Positions 1-9,491 of a DNA stretch of 41,400 nucleotides are shown here, one piece after another. Every line of letters begins with the position of its first letter. Position 1 is the stretch's first letter. Under the pieces are notes generated by a model, which was given only the letters and a program-made list of their open reading frames with translations, did no database searches and was not told the origin of the DNA. Source of the DNA: SM23-28-2 sp964512285 (GTDB taxonomy: Bacteria > Chloroflexota > Dehalococcoidia > SM23-28-2); assembly GCA_964512285.1 (NCBI GenBank), contig CAZEJO010000013.1:1-41400 (forward strand), written 5' to 3'. The translations under genes and the position numbers were made by a program.

Positions 1-2
1 CT

Positions 3-1043
3 ACCCTAGCGGATATCCTTGACGCCCACACTAAAGAGGGCGAGCTGTACGAGCGGCTGGCGGACAACAAGGTTCGCTGCTACGCCTGCGGCCATCGCTG
101 TGTCATCCTCGAGGGGCTGCGGGGCATCTGCAAGGTGCGCTTCAACCGGGGCGGCAAGCTGTTCGTGCCCAGCGGGTACGTGGCTGCTCTCCAGCTCGAC
201 TCCACTGAGAAGAAGCCCTTCTACCACGTCCTGCCCGGCTCCAGCACGCTCACGTTTGGCATGCTGGGCTGCGACTACCACTGCTCCTACTGCCAGAACT
301 GGCTCAGCTCTCAGGCCCTGCGCGACCCGGTGGCCGGCCACGTGCCCGAGACCATCAGCGCTCAGGAGATAGTGGCCGGTGCGGTGCGCACAAGCGCCGA
401 AATCGTCGGCAGCTCCTACAACGAGCCGCTTATCACATCCGAGTGGGCGGTGGAGATATTCCGCCTGGCCAAGGAAAAGGGCCTGAAGACGCTGTACGTC
501 TCCAACGGGAACGCCACGCGCGAGGTGCTGGAGTACCTGCGGCCCTGGCTGGACTGCTTCAAGGTGGACCTCAAGAGCATGTCCGCCAAGAGCTATCGCT
601 CACTGGGGGGCAAGCTGGCGAACGTCTTGGAGGGCATCCGCATGGCGGTGGAGATGGGCTTCTGGGTGGAGGTGGTGACCCTGGTGGTGCCCGGCTTCAA
701 CGACTCCGACGATGAGCTGCGGGAGGCCGCCGATTTCCTGGTCTCGGTCTCGCCCGACATTCCCTGGCACGTGACCGCCTTCCACAGGAACTACAAGATG
801 ACCGACGTCGAGAACACGCCGCCGGAGACGCTTCTGCGGGCGGCTGGCATCGGCAAGGAGGCGGGCGTCCGCTATGTGTACGCCGGAAACCTGCCGGGCA
901 TGGTGCGCTCGCTGGAGAACACGTACTGCCACAACTGCAACGAGCCGTTGGTGGAGCGGGTCGGCTTTCAGGTTAGGCAGTATCGGATAGAGGGCGGTCG
1001 CTGTCCCTCCTGCTCGACGGCCATCCCCGGCATCTGGTGGTAG
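3..1043 (+). CDS. amrS: AmmeMemoRadiSam system radical SAM enzyme (5' partial)
   Basis: Radical SAM protein of the AmmeMemoRadiSam group, which co-occurs with AMMECR1 and Memo proteins; its substrate is not established. The frame is open from the first base of the window, and family members have only a few residues more, so the start lies just upstream. An N-terminal CxxCxHxC cluster (Cys-Tyr-Ala-Cys-Gly-His-Arg-Cys) is encoded near 88-111. The SAM [4Fe-4S] motif CxxxCxxC (CDYHCSYC) is at 270-293 and is followed by QNW. A C-terminal CxxC...CxxC pair resembles a zinc ribbon, ending in GIWW. The partner genes are not visible; they may lie upstream of the window. Confidence 0.9.
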   Translation, partial: TLADILDAHTKEGELYERLADNKVRCYACGHRCVILEGLRGICKVRFNRGGKLFVPSGYVAALQLDSTEKKPFYHVLPGSSTLTFGMLGCDYHCSYCQNWLSSQALRDPVAGHVPETISAQEIVAGAVRTSAEIVGSSYNEPLITSEWAVEIFRLAKEKGLKTLYVSNGNATREVLEYLRPWLDCFKVDLKSMSAKSYRSLGGKLANVLEGIRMAVEMGFWVEVVTLVVPGFNDSDDELREAADFLVSVSPDIPWHVTAFHRNYKMTDVENTPPETLLRAAGIGKEAGVRYVYAGNLPGMVRSLENTYCHNCNEPLVERVGFQVRQYRIEGGRCPSCSTAIPGIWW

Positions 1044-1176
1044 CGGCGCCAATCTGATCCGGAGCAGCACAAAGCCTCTGATGAGAGGGGCCTCGCTCTT
1101 TGGCTACGCGTGCCGTCGGGGCCGTCGGCGGCGCGGCTACCGCCTACGGCTGGGCTCCGCTGCCATGGGCGTCCTT
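1044..1176. other. Short convergent intergenic region
   Basis: This stretch separates the ends of two converging genes. It holds a weak hairpin (CCTCT-gatg-AGAGG, near 1076-1089) followed by a short pyrimidine-rich run. This could help termination but lacks a proper T-tract, so I do not call a terminator. Confidence 0.3.
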
Positions 1177-1749
1177 CTAGTCCCAGGCAAAGGGTGGGTA
1201 CTCCTGCGTCAGGGAGAACAGGTAGGCGGTCATCCTGGCCTGCCAGCGGAGGTAGTTCAAGACGAACGAGTAGAACTGCTTAGCGTACTGCTCGTTGGCG
1301 ATGGCGACGATGGCCGTCCAGGGAAGGATGACAATGAAGGCGAGCCCCAGGATGCCCAGAACGATGCCGTGAGGGATGAGGAGGATCTGGGTGAAGAGGG
1401 CATGGAGCCACGTGGGGCTGCCGCTGGGCTGGAAGTCGACCTTGACCGTGCTTTCGATGGCCTTCTCTGGAGCCTCATCGGTGAGGAAGAAAATGTAGGT
1501 GTAGATGGCCATGAAGAGCTTGCCGTAGCGTGCGAACTCCGCCCCGTCCTCCTTGATGAACTTGTCGCCGCCCTTGGAACGGACTCGTAGGGCTATGGCG
1601 ATGGGGGCGACGATGTACGCCAAGAAACCGAGGATTCCCGCGGCCAGCCAGTAGAAGACGATCGCGATGATGGTGTGCATGATGGCCTGGTCTCTGGGGA
1701 TCTTCTCGCGGATAGGTACGTCCAGGGTGGCGGGGTAGCCCGTGGCCAT
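1177..1749 (-). CDS. DUF4389 domain membrane protein
   Basis: Membrane protein of 190 aa with unknown function. The C-terminal half fits DUF4389: a Pro-His before a hydrophobic helix, then PWTAIVAI, then a Trp-Gln-Ala-Arg helix and the ending QEYPPF. About three hydrophobic segments are visible (near residues 25-50, 125-160 and 165-180). The ATG at 1749 is chosen because an AAGGAGG ribosome-binding site lies just upstream; the frame extends further upstream but without homology. It follows the FtsX-type permease on the same strand after 155 bases and has its own promoter candidate at 1814-1842. DUF4389 proteins have no established function, so no role is assigned. Confidence 0.8.
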   Translation of the reverse strand: MATGYPATLDVPIREKIPRDQAIMHTIIAIVFYWLAAGILGFLAYIVAPIAIALRVRSKGGDKFIKEDGAEFARYGKLFMAIYTYIFFLTDEAPEKAIESTVKVDFQPSGSPTWLHALFTQILLIPHGIVLGILGLAFIVILPWTAIVAIANEQYAKQFYSFVLNYLRWQARMTAYLFSLTQEYPPFAWD

Positions 1750-1813
1750 GGCATCCTCCTTCTTTGTGGATAGGGTCAGGCTGGCCGGAACGATGACTGT
1801 GGTCTTGGAGCCA

Positions 1814-1842
1814 ATGATGGCGCGCAGTTGTTGGCTTGTCAA
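1814..1842 (-). promoter_or_regulatory. Sigma-70-type promoter for the DUF4389 gene
   Basis: On the minus strand a perfect -35 box TTGACA (1837-1842) and a -10 box CATCAT (1814-1819, 4 of 6 matches) are separated by 17 bases. The start codon is about 65 bases downstream. Read by eye, not tested. Confidence 0.5.
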
Positions 1843-1904
1843 GCGAAAATAAGGGTCGGTTGTTGGAGACCTTCGATGACAGCGGGCGGCAGCGAGGGCC
1901 GTGC

Positions 1905-4901
1905 CTACTCGTAGCGGATGGCTTCGGCGATGACGATGCCCGACGCTTGGCGCGAGGGGAGAAGGGTCATGAGGAACGTGGCGAGGTAGGCGAAGGCGGC
2001 GGTAAGGATGATCTCCCACCAGGGGATGATGAAGCCCATGTCGATGTTGGAGACGTCGTCACTGTGGAGGAGGTTGAAGGAGAGGAGCACAGCCAGGCCG
2101 ACGCCGGTGGCGATGCCGAGCAGGGCGATGAAAGATGACTCCATGATGAAGCTGAGGGCGATGCTGCCGCGGGTGTAGCCGATGGCCCGCAGCATGCCGA
2201 TCTGCTGGCGCCGCTCAACCACCGAGCGGAAGGCGATAACGCCGACGGCCGCCGTGCCCACCAGCAGGCCCAAGCCCATGAAGCCCTGGATCAGGTAGAA
2301 GAAACTGTTGAAGGTGGCCAGCTGGTCCTCGACCTGGTCCTTTATGGATACGGCCTGGGCGCCGGTGGTGACCAGGGCCGACTCGATGGCTTTGGCCGTG
2401 TCGCCGGAATCCACGCCCGGCTGCACCCTGACGTAGAAGCGGGAGAACTCGGGCTCACCGAAGGCCTCGTTGAAGGTCTCCTCCGAGGTGTAAAGGCCAA
2501 AGAAGTTGGCGCTGGCGCCAGAATCGATAACTCCAATGAGGGAGAGGTTTACCGGCTTGCCACTAGTCGGGTCGCGCAGTTGTAGGGCCAGGGGCTCCAT
2601 GACCTTGGCGGTCTCGTCGAAATCTTCGACGTGGAATTCGTAGCCGCCGGCCTGGAAGCCGCCCTCAGATACGGCGAAGGCGTCGATCACCGCCAGGCCG
2701 GGCGTGGTGCGAAGGGCCTCCCACACGGCGGCGTCGTCCGCGTACTGACGGGCGCGGGTCTGGAGCCTGATCTGCGAGTCGCGGGCGAAGGCGTCGTCCA
2801 CTCCCACGACTGGATAGGATTCCCACTCGTGCCTTCCGCCAGGTCGCCGCAGCTCCGCGCCGACGAAGAGGTCGGGGTAGCGGACTGCGCCGACGGCGGC
2901 GAACTGGCTGGTATCGACTGAGCCTTCCCTGTCGAGGGCGGCGTTCAGGTCGCTGATGGGGTTGTTGGGGTTCTCGGTCACCACGATGTCCCAGCCGCCG
3001 CGGGCGTCGTCGCGGAGAAAGATGGCGCCGAAGTTGGTTTTGATCATGGACATCACCACCACGGCGAAGACTACGAGGGCGATCATGGCCAGGGTCATGC
3101 CGGTGCGGAACTTGTTGGCCAGAGGATAGGCGACGGCGATACGTAGGGAGGGCAGGAGGCGGCCAAGCCAGCCGCCGGCGTGCTCTATGGCGTGGAGGAG
3201 GATGTCGGCGTTGTAGACGATGACGAAGGTGGCGGAGGCGACCATGAAGATGCCGCTGAGGAAGAACATCTCGATGTCGCCCGTCATCTCCGGCAGGAGT
3301 CTATCGAGGGCATCGAAGGGGAGGGCCCAGAATGTCAGGACGGCCAGGCCGACAATGGTGAAGACGGGTCGCTCCGGCAGGGCGAAGTAGCGCATGACCG
3401 GGGCTAGACTCAGCAGGGCGATGGATACGCCGAGGGTGAATGGAGCTTCTAGTCCAGCACTGACGCCGACCCAGGCGAGGAAGACCCCGAACAGGATGGC
3501 TATGATACCCAGGATCAGCGTGCGAAGTCGCGCCCGGCGGTAGGTGGGCTCGGGGATGTCACGGAGGGCCCGCACGATGTTGAGGCGGCTCACCCGCCAA
3601 GAGGAGATGACGACGGTGATGAAGGTGACCACGACTCCCAGGCAGTAGGCGATGATGAGGCTGCGGGGGGTGACGTGGGGAGTGATGTCGATGTTGATCT
3701 GGGCGAACATACCGGCCATGACGCGGGCTATGGCGATGGCCACGAGCACTCCCAGGCCGGCACCGACCAAGGCAGCGCCCAGGTTGTAGGCCATGCCCTC
3801 TGAGAGGAAGGCGTGGACGAGCTGACTGCGCTTGCTGCCCACGGCGCGGGCCATGCCCATCTCCGGCTTTCGCTCCGCCGCTAGCATGACAAAGATCATG
3901 AAGATGAGGAGGATGCCGGCGGCGATGGAGAAGAGGCCCATGACCAAGAACATGGTCGACATGACGTTACCTATGAGTTCGGCCATCTCCACGGTATCCT
4001 GCTTTATCTTCTCCACGCTCAGGTTGGGGTTGGTGAGGGCAGCCTCCACCTTCGCGGCGACCGTATCGGAGAGAGCCATGCCGTCGCGCACGCCGCCGCG
4101 GTTGGAGATGCCGATGAAGTCGATCTCCCCCTCGCGGTCGAAGAGCCGCTGGGCCACGTCCAGGCGGGTGACCATGCCATCCTGTGATTGGCCCTCCTCG
4201 GTAGTGATGGCGCCGGTGATGTATTTGTCCTTGACGATGTCCGCCACTCTAAAGAGGGAGGGCTTTCCGGCGACGAAAACTTGAAGTGTATCGCCGACCT
4301 GAGCGTCAAGCTCCTCCTGGCCGCTCTCGTTTAGGTAGATCTCGTCGGAGCCGAGGTCGCGGAGGTCGAGCACCTTGCCATCGAGAGAGATGATGTCGGG
4401 GAAGCCGTCCAGGCGCTCGGGGTCCGTGCCGGTGAGAAAGGCCGAGGGGGTGCTGAGGCCCGTTCGTGGGTTGATGACCGGCACCGGCTCGAAGAGGGCC
4501 GGGGCAATGCCGTCGATGTCGGGGTCGTTGCCCAGGGCGGCCTCGAGCTCGGCGACGGTGGATTCGGGAACGAAGGGCTCAGCGGTGCCGTCACCGGTCT
4601 TCTCCACATCGAACTGCACGATCTCGTCGAGGTGGCCTGTTAACTCATAGACCCAGTTCGTCACGCTGCGATCGACGGTGTCGCCGGTGGTGAGGGCGGC
4701 GGAGATGATGAGGGTGCTGAGCATGAGGCCGATGACGATGAGGACGGTCTGGGCCATGCGGCGGGGGATGTTGCGCACGCCCATTTTGAACATGATGCGG
4801 TTGCGCAACACGACATAGGCCACGCTGGCCAGCGAGATCGCCAGGCCGACCAGTAGGCCGATCATGATGTAGTTCATCGATAGGCCGAACAGTTCGTCCA
4901 T
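1905..4901 (-). CDS. FtsX/MacB-type ABC exporter permease, duplicated
   Basis: Permease of 998 aa for an ABC exporter of the MacB/LolCDE superfamily, which moves lipoproteins, peptides or drugs by extracellular mechanotransmission; the substrate is unknown. An N-terminal hydrophobic segment (about 12-33) and a second (about 50-75) precede a large extracytoplasmic domain. The first FtsX core (about 315-440) contains ERKPEMGMARAVG. A middle membrane block follows (about 460-575), then a second extracytoplasmic domain and a second FtsX core (about 865-998) with ERRQQIGMLRAIG. The repeated 'ER...MG/GMLRA(I/V)G' signature marks the duplication. It begins 13 bases after its ATPase gene (5649-4915), so the two form an operon. 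No MacA-type adaptor is visible. Confidence 0.88.
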   Translation of the reverse strand: MDELFGLSMNYIMIGLLVGLAISLASVAYVVLRNRIMFKMGVRNIPRRMAQTVLIVIGLMLSTLIISAALTTGDTVDRSVTNWVYELTGHLDEIVQFDVEKTGDGTAEPFVPESTVAELEAALGNDPDIDGIAPALFEPVPVINPRTGLSTPSAFLTGTDPERLDGFPDIISLDGKVLDLRDLGSDEIYLNESGQEELDAQVGDTLQVFVAGKPSLFRVADIVKDKYITGAITTEEGQSQDGMVTRLDVAQRLFDREGEIDFIGISNRGGVRDGMALSDTVAAKVEAALTNPNLSVEKIKQDTVEMAELIGNVMSTMFLVMGLFSIAAGILLIFMIFVMLAAERKPEMGMARAVGSKRSQLVHAFLSEGMAYNLGAALVGAGLGVLVAIAIARVMAGMFAQINIDITPHVTPRSLIIAYCLGVVVTFITVVISSWRVSRLNIVRALRDIPEPTYRRARLRTLILGIIAILFGVFLAWVGVSAGLEAPFTLGVSIALLSLAPVMRYFALPERPVFTIVGLAVLTFWALPFDALDRLLPEMTGDIEMFFLSGIFMVASATFVIVYNADILLHAIEHAGGWLGRLLPSLRIAVAYPLANKFRTGMTLAMIALVVFAVVVMSMIKTNFGAIFLRDDARGGWDIVVTENPNNPISDLNAALDREGSVDTSQFAAVGAVRYPDLFVGAELRRPGGRHEWESYPVVGVDDAFARDSQIRLQTRARQYADDAAVWEALRTTPGLAVIDAFAVSEGGFQAGGYEFHVEDFDETAKVMEPLALQLRDPTSGKPVNLSLIGVIDSGASANFFGLYTSEETFNEAFGEPEFSRFYVRVQPGVDSGDTAKAIESALVTTGAQAVSIKDQVEDQLATFNSFFYLIQGFMGLGLLVGTAAVGVIAFRSVVERRQQIGMLRAIGYTRGSIALSFIMESSFIALLGIATGVGLAVLLSFNLLHSDDVSNIDMGFIIPWWEIILTAAFAYLATFLMTLLPSRQASGIVIAEAIRYE

Positions 4902-4914
4902 CAGCGATCTCTGT

Positions 4915-5649
4915 CTAGGCTTCTTCGGCTGGGACTTTGCGGGAGGGCTCTTTGTCGTGGTCGGTGCGCTTTTCGTCCACTATCAGGCCGTCCACCATGT
5001 AGACGATGCGCTGAGCGTAGCCAGCCATCTTGGGGTCGTGGGTGACCACGACAAAGGTCTGGTTGCTGGCTTCGTTCAGCTCGCGCAGCAGGTTCATGAT
5101 CTGTTCGGCGTTGGTGCTATCGAGGGCGCCGGTGGGCTCGTCGGCCCAGACGATGGCTGGGTCGTTCACCAGGGAGCGGGCCACGGCCACCCGCTGGCGT
5201 TCGCCTCCGGATAGCTCGGCCGGTCTGTGGCCGGCGCGGTCGGCGAGATGGACGAAGTCCAGGGCGCGCATGGCGGCCTCGCGGGCCCTCTTGGCTCCCG
5301 TGCCCGAAACCAACATGGGCAGCTCCACGTTTTCCACCGCCGAAAGGATGGGCAGGAGGTCATAGATCTGGAAGACGAAGCCCATGTTGCGCGCGCGGTA
5401 TTCCGTCTTGGCGTTGTCGGACAGACGGTTGATGTCGGTTCCATCGACGGTGACGCGGCCGCTGTCGATGTCGTCGAGGCCGCTGAGGCAGTTGAGGAGG
5501 GTGGTCTTGCCGCAGCCGGAAGGGCCCATAATGGCCACCATCTCGCCGCGCTCAACCGAGAGGGAGACGCCCTTGAGCGCCGGCACCTCGGAATAGCCGG
5601 TATCGTAGGTCTTGACCACGTCTGTGGCTTCGATGATAAGGCTTGCCAT
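4915..5649 (-). CDS. ABC exporter ATPase, MacB/LolD family
   Basis: ATP-binding subunit (244 aa) that powers the adjacent FtsX-type permease. Walker A is GPSGCGKTT (residues 42-50), the Q-loop lies in FVFQIYDLLP, the signature LSGGE is at 146-150, and Walker B IVWADEP is at 166-172, followed by TGALDS as usual for the LolD/MacB family. The H-loop is VVTHD. The ATG at 5649 has a GGAGGG ribosome-binding site. The roughly 20-residue tail after the conserved core is charged and acidic. It is the first gene of the exporter operon and is divergent from the amidase at 5841. Function as an exporter ATPase is secure from family; the substrate is not known. Confidence 0.92.
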   Translation of the reverse strand: MASLIIEATDVVKTYDTGYSEVPALKGVSLSVERGEMVAIMGPSGCGKTTLLNCLSGLDDIDSGRVTVDGTDINRLSDNAKTEYRARNMGFVFQIYDLLPILSAVENVELPMLVSGTGAKRAREAAMRALDFVHLADRAGHRPAELSGGERQRVAVARSLVNDPAIVWADEPTGALDSTNAEQIMNLLRELNEASNQTFVVVTHDPKMAGYAQRIVYMVDGLIVDEKRTDHDKEPSRKVPAEEA

Positions 5650-5762
5650 TGTGATGGCACCCTCCTACTGTCACGGCGCTGGTGTCCTGAAAGCTCAGGC
5701 AGATTCTAACATCAAGTTTATTGGCCAAGCACCTGTGGCACAAGCGTCTTGCGCCAGGCCAG

Positions 5763-5792
5763 TTGACAAGCTGGCTGGGGTCGGGATATATG
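5763..5792 (+). promoter_or_regulatory. Promoter candidate for the amidase gene
   Basis: A perfect TTGACA (5763-5768) lies 18 bases from TATATG (5787-5792). The amidase ATG at 5841 is about 48 bases downstream. By-eye reading. Confidence 0.45.
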
Positions 5793-5840
5793 GAGATACG
5801 ACTGAGGCAGGAACCTCAAGGGGAGGAGGCCCAGCGCATC

Positions 5841-7241
5841 ATGAAAGCTGACCAGCTCGTCCAGCTCACCATCGCCGAGGCCGCGCGCTCTTTCCAGGCG
5901 GGCGAGCTGTCGCCCGTGGAGCTCACGCGCGCCTGCCTGGAGCGCATCGAAACCCTGCAGCCGAAGCTGAACGCGTTCGTCACGCTCCTGCCGGAGCCAG
6001 CGATGGCAGACGCAAGGGCGGCGGAGGAACGACTCGGCCGCGGAAAGCGGCTGGGGCCGCTGGACGGCGTCCCCTTTGCCATCAAGGACCTCTATGAGAC
6101 CAAGGGCATTCGCACCACCGCCGGCTCGAAAATCCTTGCCGACTACGTACCGGCGGAGGACGCTACCTGCATCCGTCGCCTGCGGGAGCAGGGCGTGGTG
6201 CTGCTGGGCAAGCTAAACATGCACGAGTGGGCCTTTGGAGTAACCAATGTGGTCTCCCACTTCGGGCCGACTCACAACCCTTGGGCGCTGGATCGAATCA
6301 CCGGCGGCTCCAGCGGTGGTTCAGGCGCGGCGCTGGCCGCCTCCGTCTGCCTGGGCTCCCTGGGTTCGGACACGGGCGGCTCGATCCGCATGCCGGCCTC
6401 GATGTGCGGCATCGTCGGGCTCAAGCCGACCTTCGGGCGGGTGAGCAAGCACGGCGTCGTCCCTCTGAGCGGCTCGCTCGACCACGCTGGGCCTATGACA
6501 CGCACGGTGGAGGACGCTGCGCTCGTCCTTCAGGCCATCGCGGGGCTCGACCCAGATGACCCCACCACCGAGGACGTGCCCGTGCCGGACTACCTGGCGG
6601 CTCTGAGCGGCGAGGTGAGAGGGCTGCGGGTCGGCGTGCCGGACAAAGACGTGCTCTCGGGCGTGGATGAGGACGTGGAAGCAAGCTTCCGGGCGGCTCT
6701 GGAGACCCTGGAGAGCCTGGGCGTCTCGCTGGTCGAAGTGCACATTCCGACTCTTCAGCGGGCTGATGCCATCTGGCTGGCAGTAGCGGCGCCAGAGGCA
6801 GCGGCCTTCCATCGGCGGAACATGGAGGAGCGACCGGGGGACTTCAGCGAGCAGGTGCGATTACGGCTGCAACTGGGGTTGCAGCTACGGGCGGTGGACT
6901 ACCTGCAGGGCCTGGAAAGCCAGCGGCAGCTTCGGGCCGAGGTGGAGGAGCAGTACGCGAGGATCGACGTGTTGGTGACGCCGACTACCGCCTCTACTGC
7001 CAGCAGGATCGAGGACGAGCTTTCTGCTAGCGGGCGCGAGGTTCACATCCACGGCTTCACCTGCCCCTTCAACCTGACCGGCCAGCCGGCCATCTCCCTG
7101 CCCTGCGGCTTCGACGGGCAGGGGCTGCCGGTGGGGCTGCAGATCGTCGGCCGTCGGTTCGACGAGGAGACCGTTCTCAGGGTCGCTCACGCGTACGAGC
7201 AGGCCACCGACTGGCACCTGCGTCGGCCGCCGCTGGACTAG
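5841..7241 (+). CDS. Amidase signature family hydrolase (GatA-like)
   Basis: Amidase of 466 aa that hydrolyses a C-N amide bond with a Ser-cisSer-Lys triad. The lysine is K82 (FAIKDL), the cis-serine is S157 in GGSSGG, and the nucleophile is S181 in GSDTGGSIR. The start at 5841 is chosen because of the purine-rich GGGAGGAGG site upstream and because homology begins there; the frame runs open 120 bases further upstream without homology. No GatB or GatC gene is nearby and the C-terminus is typical of stand-alone amidases, so a role in tRNA amidation is unlikely. The substrate cannot be read from sequence. A second, distinct amidase lies at 38977-40401. Confidence 0.88.
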   Translation: MKADQLVQLTIAEAARSFQAGELSPVELTRACLERIETLQPKLNAFVTLLPEPAMADARAAEERLGRGKRLGPLDGVPFAIKDLYETKGIRTTAGSKILADYVPAEDATCIRRLREQGVVLLGKLNMHEWAFGVTNVVSHFGPTHNPWALDRITGGSSGGSGAALAASVCLGSLGSDTGGSIRMPASMCGIVGLKPTFGRVSKHGVVPLSGSLDHAGPMTRTVEDAALVLQAIAGLDPDDPTTEDVPVPDYLAALSGEVRGLRVGVPDKDVLSGVDEDVEASFRAALETLESLGVSLVEVHIPTLQRADAIWLAVAAPEAAAFHRRNMEERPGDFSEQVRLRLQLGLQLRAVDYLQGLESQRQLRAEVEEQYARIDVLVTPTTASTASRIEDELSASGREVHIHGFTCPFNLTGQPAISLPCGFDGQGLPVGLQIVGRRFDEETVLRVAHAYEQATDWHLRRPPLD

Positions 7242-7262
7242 ACGCGATGGTGGGGAGGCCGG

Positions 7263-7559
7263 TCAACCGCCTGCGACGGGTGGGATGATGGTCACCTCAT
7301 CGTTTGGCGTTATAGGGGTATCCATCCCGCTCAGGTAACGGATGTCCCTCCCGTTTACGAACACGTTGACGTACCGGGGAATGTTACCATCCGTGTCCAG
7401 CAGGCGGCGGGCGAGGCTAGGCTCCAGTTCCACCATCCGGTTGAGTAGATCGCGAACGACGGCACTATCCGGGAGGGATACCTCGATATCACGCTTACCG
7501 GCTAGCTCCTGCAATGAGGCATGCAGCCGAACTACCGCGACGTGAGACGTAGGTTTCAC
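7263..7559 (-). CDS. MoaD/ThiS-family sulfur carrier
   Basis: Small beta-grasp protein of 98 aa ending in the Gly-Gly tail that is adenylated and thiocarboxylated in MoaD, the small subunit of molybdopterin synthase. The N-terminal VVRLHASLQELAG and the C-terminal DEVTIIPPVAGG are typical. Translation appears to start at a GTG, 6 bases after the stop of the aldehyde oxidoreductase gene, so the two are co-transcribed. MoaD-like genes often sit beside tungsten oxidoreductases and are thought to supply dithiolene sulfur for tungstopterin. Whether it serves cofactor synthesis generally or this enzyme specifically is inference. Confidence 0.85.
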   Translation of the reverse strand: MKPTSHVAVVRLHASLQELAGKRDIEVSLPDSAVVRDLLNRMVELEPSLARRLLDTDGNIPRYVNVFVNGRDIRYLSGMDTPITPNDEVTIIPPVAGG

Positions 7560-7565
7560 CTACCC

Positions 7566-9365
7566 CTAGATGATCTGCAGGGCCTTGAGCTTCTCCTCGG
7601 GCACAACGCCGTTCACCCAGCCGCGCGCCTCGTAGTACTCCTGGAGCATCTCGTTCAGCTCGCAGACGTGTCCCTGAGAGCCGGGACTCTGAGACGGTTC
7701 GTTGAGGAAGCGGGCGGGCAGGATGTCGGCGCCTTCACCGATACCGGCCAGGTTGTTATAGTAGCGCTCCAGGTTGTAGATGCGCTCGCCGATGGTGAGA
7801 ATGCCGTCGGCGTCCATCGGTACGCCCACCACGGCCGAGTACTGGGCGGCGTAGTGGCCGGGGTTCTCGGCGTAGGTGGAGAACTTGCAGACGCCGAGGG
7901 AGTCGGAGAGAGCCTGAAAGTCCTGGAAGAGCTTGAGCAGCCTGCCCTTGCCCTGCCAGGCCAGGGGGTCAGTCTTCTCCGGGACGCCGACGATCTCACT
8001 GGCTGGAGTGTAGCCGCGGAGGTGGCAGGCACCGCGATTGCTGGTGGCGTAGGCCAGGCCCATGCCCTTCAGGCCACGCGGGTCATAGGCGGGGATGGCT
8101 TGGCCCTTGACGGACATGGACATGCTGGGGTCGCCGAAGGCCTTGGCCGCCCGCTCGGTGCCCTCAGCCAGGGTGTTGCCGATGCCTTCCCGCTTGGCGG
8201 TCTTGTGCACCAGATCCACCATTTTGTCGGCGTCGCCCCAGCTCACGCGCTCCCTGATCAGTTCCTTCTCACTGGCCTCCATGGTCATGGCCAGCACGTT
8301 GCCCATCTCGATGGTGTCCATGCCGTAGTCATTGCACAGGTCGATAAGGAAGACAATGGAGTCGCGATTGCCGTTGTCGCAGTTAGCACCGAAGGACCAG
8401 GCCGACTCGTACTCGACGCTCTCCATGCGTATGTGGAACTTGCCGGGCTCGGTCTCGACCTCTTTCTTGCAGGCCACAGGGCAGGCGTGACAGGTGGGGT
8501 TGTCCACCAGGATGGACTGCTGGATGTGGGCACCGCTGATGTTGAAGGCGTTGGCGAAGCTGGTGAGCTGGGCGTTCTTGGTTGGCAGGGCGCCGATGGC
8601 GTTGACCGCCATCATAAGGCTGTTGGTGCCGTAGACCGACAATGCGCCCTTACGGGGCGCTAGCGTGGCACTCTCGTTGATGGCCTTGATAACGTCCTTG
8701 TGGGCCTGCTTGAAGGCTTCCCGATCCTTGGGCTTGGGCGGGTTCTTGGCAGCCTTGATGGCGATGGCCTTCAGGTTCTTGTTGCCGCCCACCACGCCGG
8801 TACCGCCGCGCCCTGAGATGCGGTCGTTCTCGTTGACCCAGCCGGAGAAGCGTACCTGGTTCTCCCCCGCCTGACCGATGGCTGCTACGCTCAGGTCCTC
8901 ACCATGGCGCTCGCGAAGGGTCCTGACGGTCTCGTGGACGCCCTTGCCCCAGAGGTCGCTGGCGTCCTTCAGTTCGACCTTGCCTGCCTCGACGTAGGCA
9001 TAGACGGGCTGCTTCGCTTTGCCCTTGAAGATCAGACCGTCGAGGCCAGCCCACTTCAAGCGAGCGCCCGACCAGCCGCCTTGGTGAGAGTCGGTGACGG
9101 TGCCGGTCAGCGGCGACTTGGTCACCACGGCCATCCGTCCGCTCATGGTAACGTCGGTGCCGGCCAGGGGGCCGACCAGGAAGCAGATGATATTATCCGG
9201 CGACAAGGGGTCAACCTGTGGGCCGTTGTCGAAGACGTACTTCACGCCGAGACCACGGCCACCGATGTACTTGCGGGCGTCCTCCTCGTTGATGCCTTCG
9301 TACTTGACCTCGCCGGCGGTCAGGTCGATGCGCGCCACACGATCGGCGTATCCACCCAGTTCCAT
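7566..9365 (-). CDS. Aldehyde:ferredoxin oxidoreductase family (tungsten) enzyme
   Basis: Member of the AOR family (599 aa), which oxidises aldehydes or related substrates with a bis-tungstopterin and one [4Fe-4S] cluster, passing electrons to ferredoxin. The cluster ligands are visible: C292xxC295xxxC299 (TCHACPVAC) and C493 (LGVCKF). These nearly coincide with Cys288/291/295/494 of the Pyrococcus furiosus enzyme as I remember it. The N-terminal pterin-binding region has GRGLGVKY and the family's GPLAGT. Two in-frame ATGs occur; I take the second (9365) because the AAGGAG site is 7 bases from it but only 1 base from the first (9371). The MoaD-like gene follows directly. The exact subfamily and aldehyde substrate are not resolved. 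Confidence 0.92.
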   Translation of the reverse strand: MELGGYADRVARIDLTAGEVKYEGINEEDARKYIGGRGLGVKYVFDNGPQVDPLSPDNIICFLVGPLAGTDVTMSGRMAVVTKSPLTGTVTDSHQGGWSGARLKWAGLDGLIFKGKAKQPVYAYVEAGKVELKDASDLWGKGVHETVRTLRERHGEDLSVAAIGQAGENQVRFSGWVNENDRISGRGGTGVVGGNKNLKAIAIKAAKNPPKPKDREAFKQAHKDVIKAINESATLAPRKGALSVYGTNSLMMAVNAIGALPTKNAQLTSFANAFNISGAHIQQSILVDNPTCHACPVACKKEVETEPGKFHIRMESVEYESAWSFGANCDNGNRDSIVFLIDLCNDYGMDTIEMGNVLAMTMEASEKELIRERVSWGDADKMVDLVHKTAKREGIGNTLAEGTERAAKAFGDPSMSMSVKGQAIPAYDPRGLKGMGLAYATSNRGACHLRGYTPASEIVGVPEKTDPLAWQGKGRLLKLFQDFQALSDSLGVCKFSTYAENPGHYAAQYSAVVGVPMDADGILTIGERIYNLERYYNNLAGIGEGADILPARFLNEPSQSPGSQGHVCELNEMLQEYYEARGWVNGVVPEEKLKALQII

Positions 9366-9422
9366 GACCATGCTCCTTTCTCAGCGGCGGGTCGCCGCAG
9401 CCTTTTAGCGAAGAGCAACTCT

Positions 9423-9451
9423 ATTTTTGCGCATGGCGGGTCTCCTGGCAA
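9423..9451 (-). promoter_or_regulatory. Promoter candidate for the aldehyde oxidoreductase operon
   Basis: On the minus strand TTGCCA (9446-9451) is 17 bases from AAAAAT (9423-9428, 4 of 6 matches). The start codon lies about 58 bases downstream. Confidence 0.35.
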
Positions 9452-9491
9452 GAGCCAGAATTGGCTGAAGCGGCACTGGCTGAATCGCTGG

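Noticed and set aside
1076..1110. Intrinsic terminator after the radical SAM gene
   Set aside because: The stem is only 5 bp and no run of T follows.
7521..8663. Long plus-strand open frame opposite the aldehyde oxidoreductase
   Set aside because: It is a GC-rich shadow of a clear minus-strand enzyme and has no recognisable motif.
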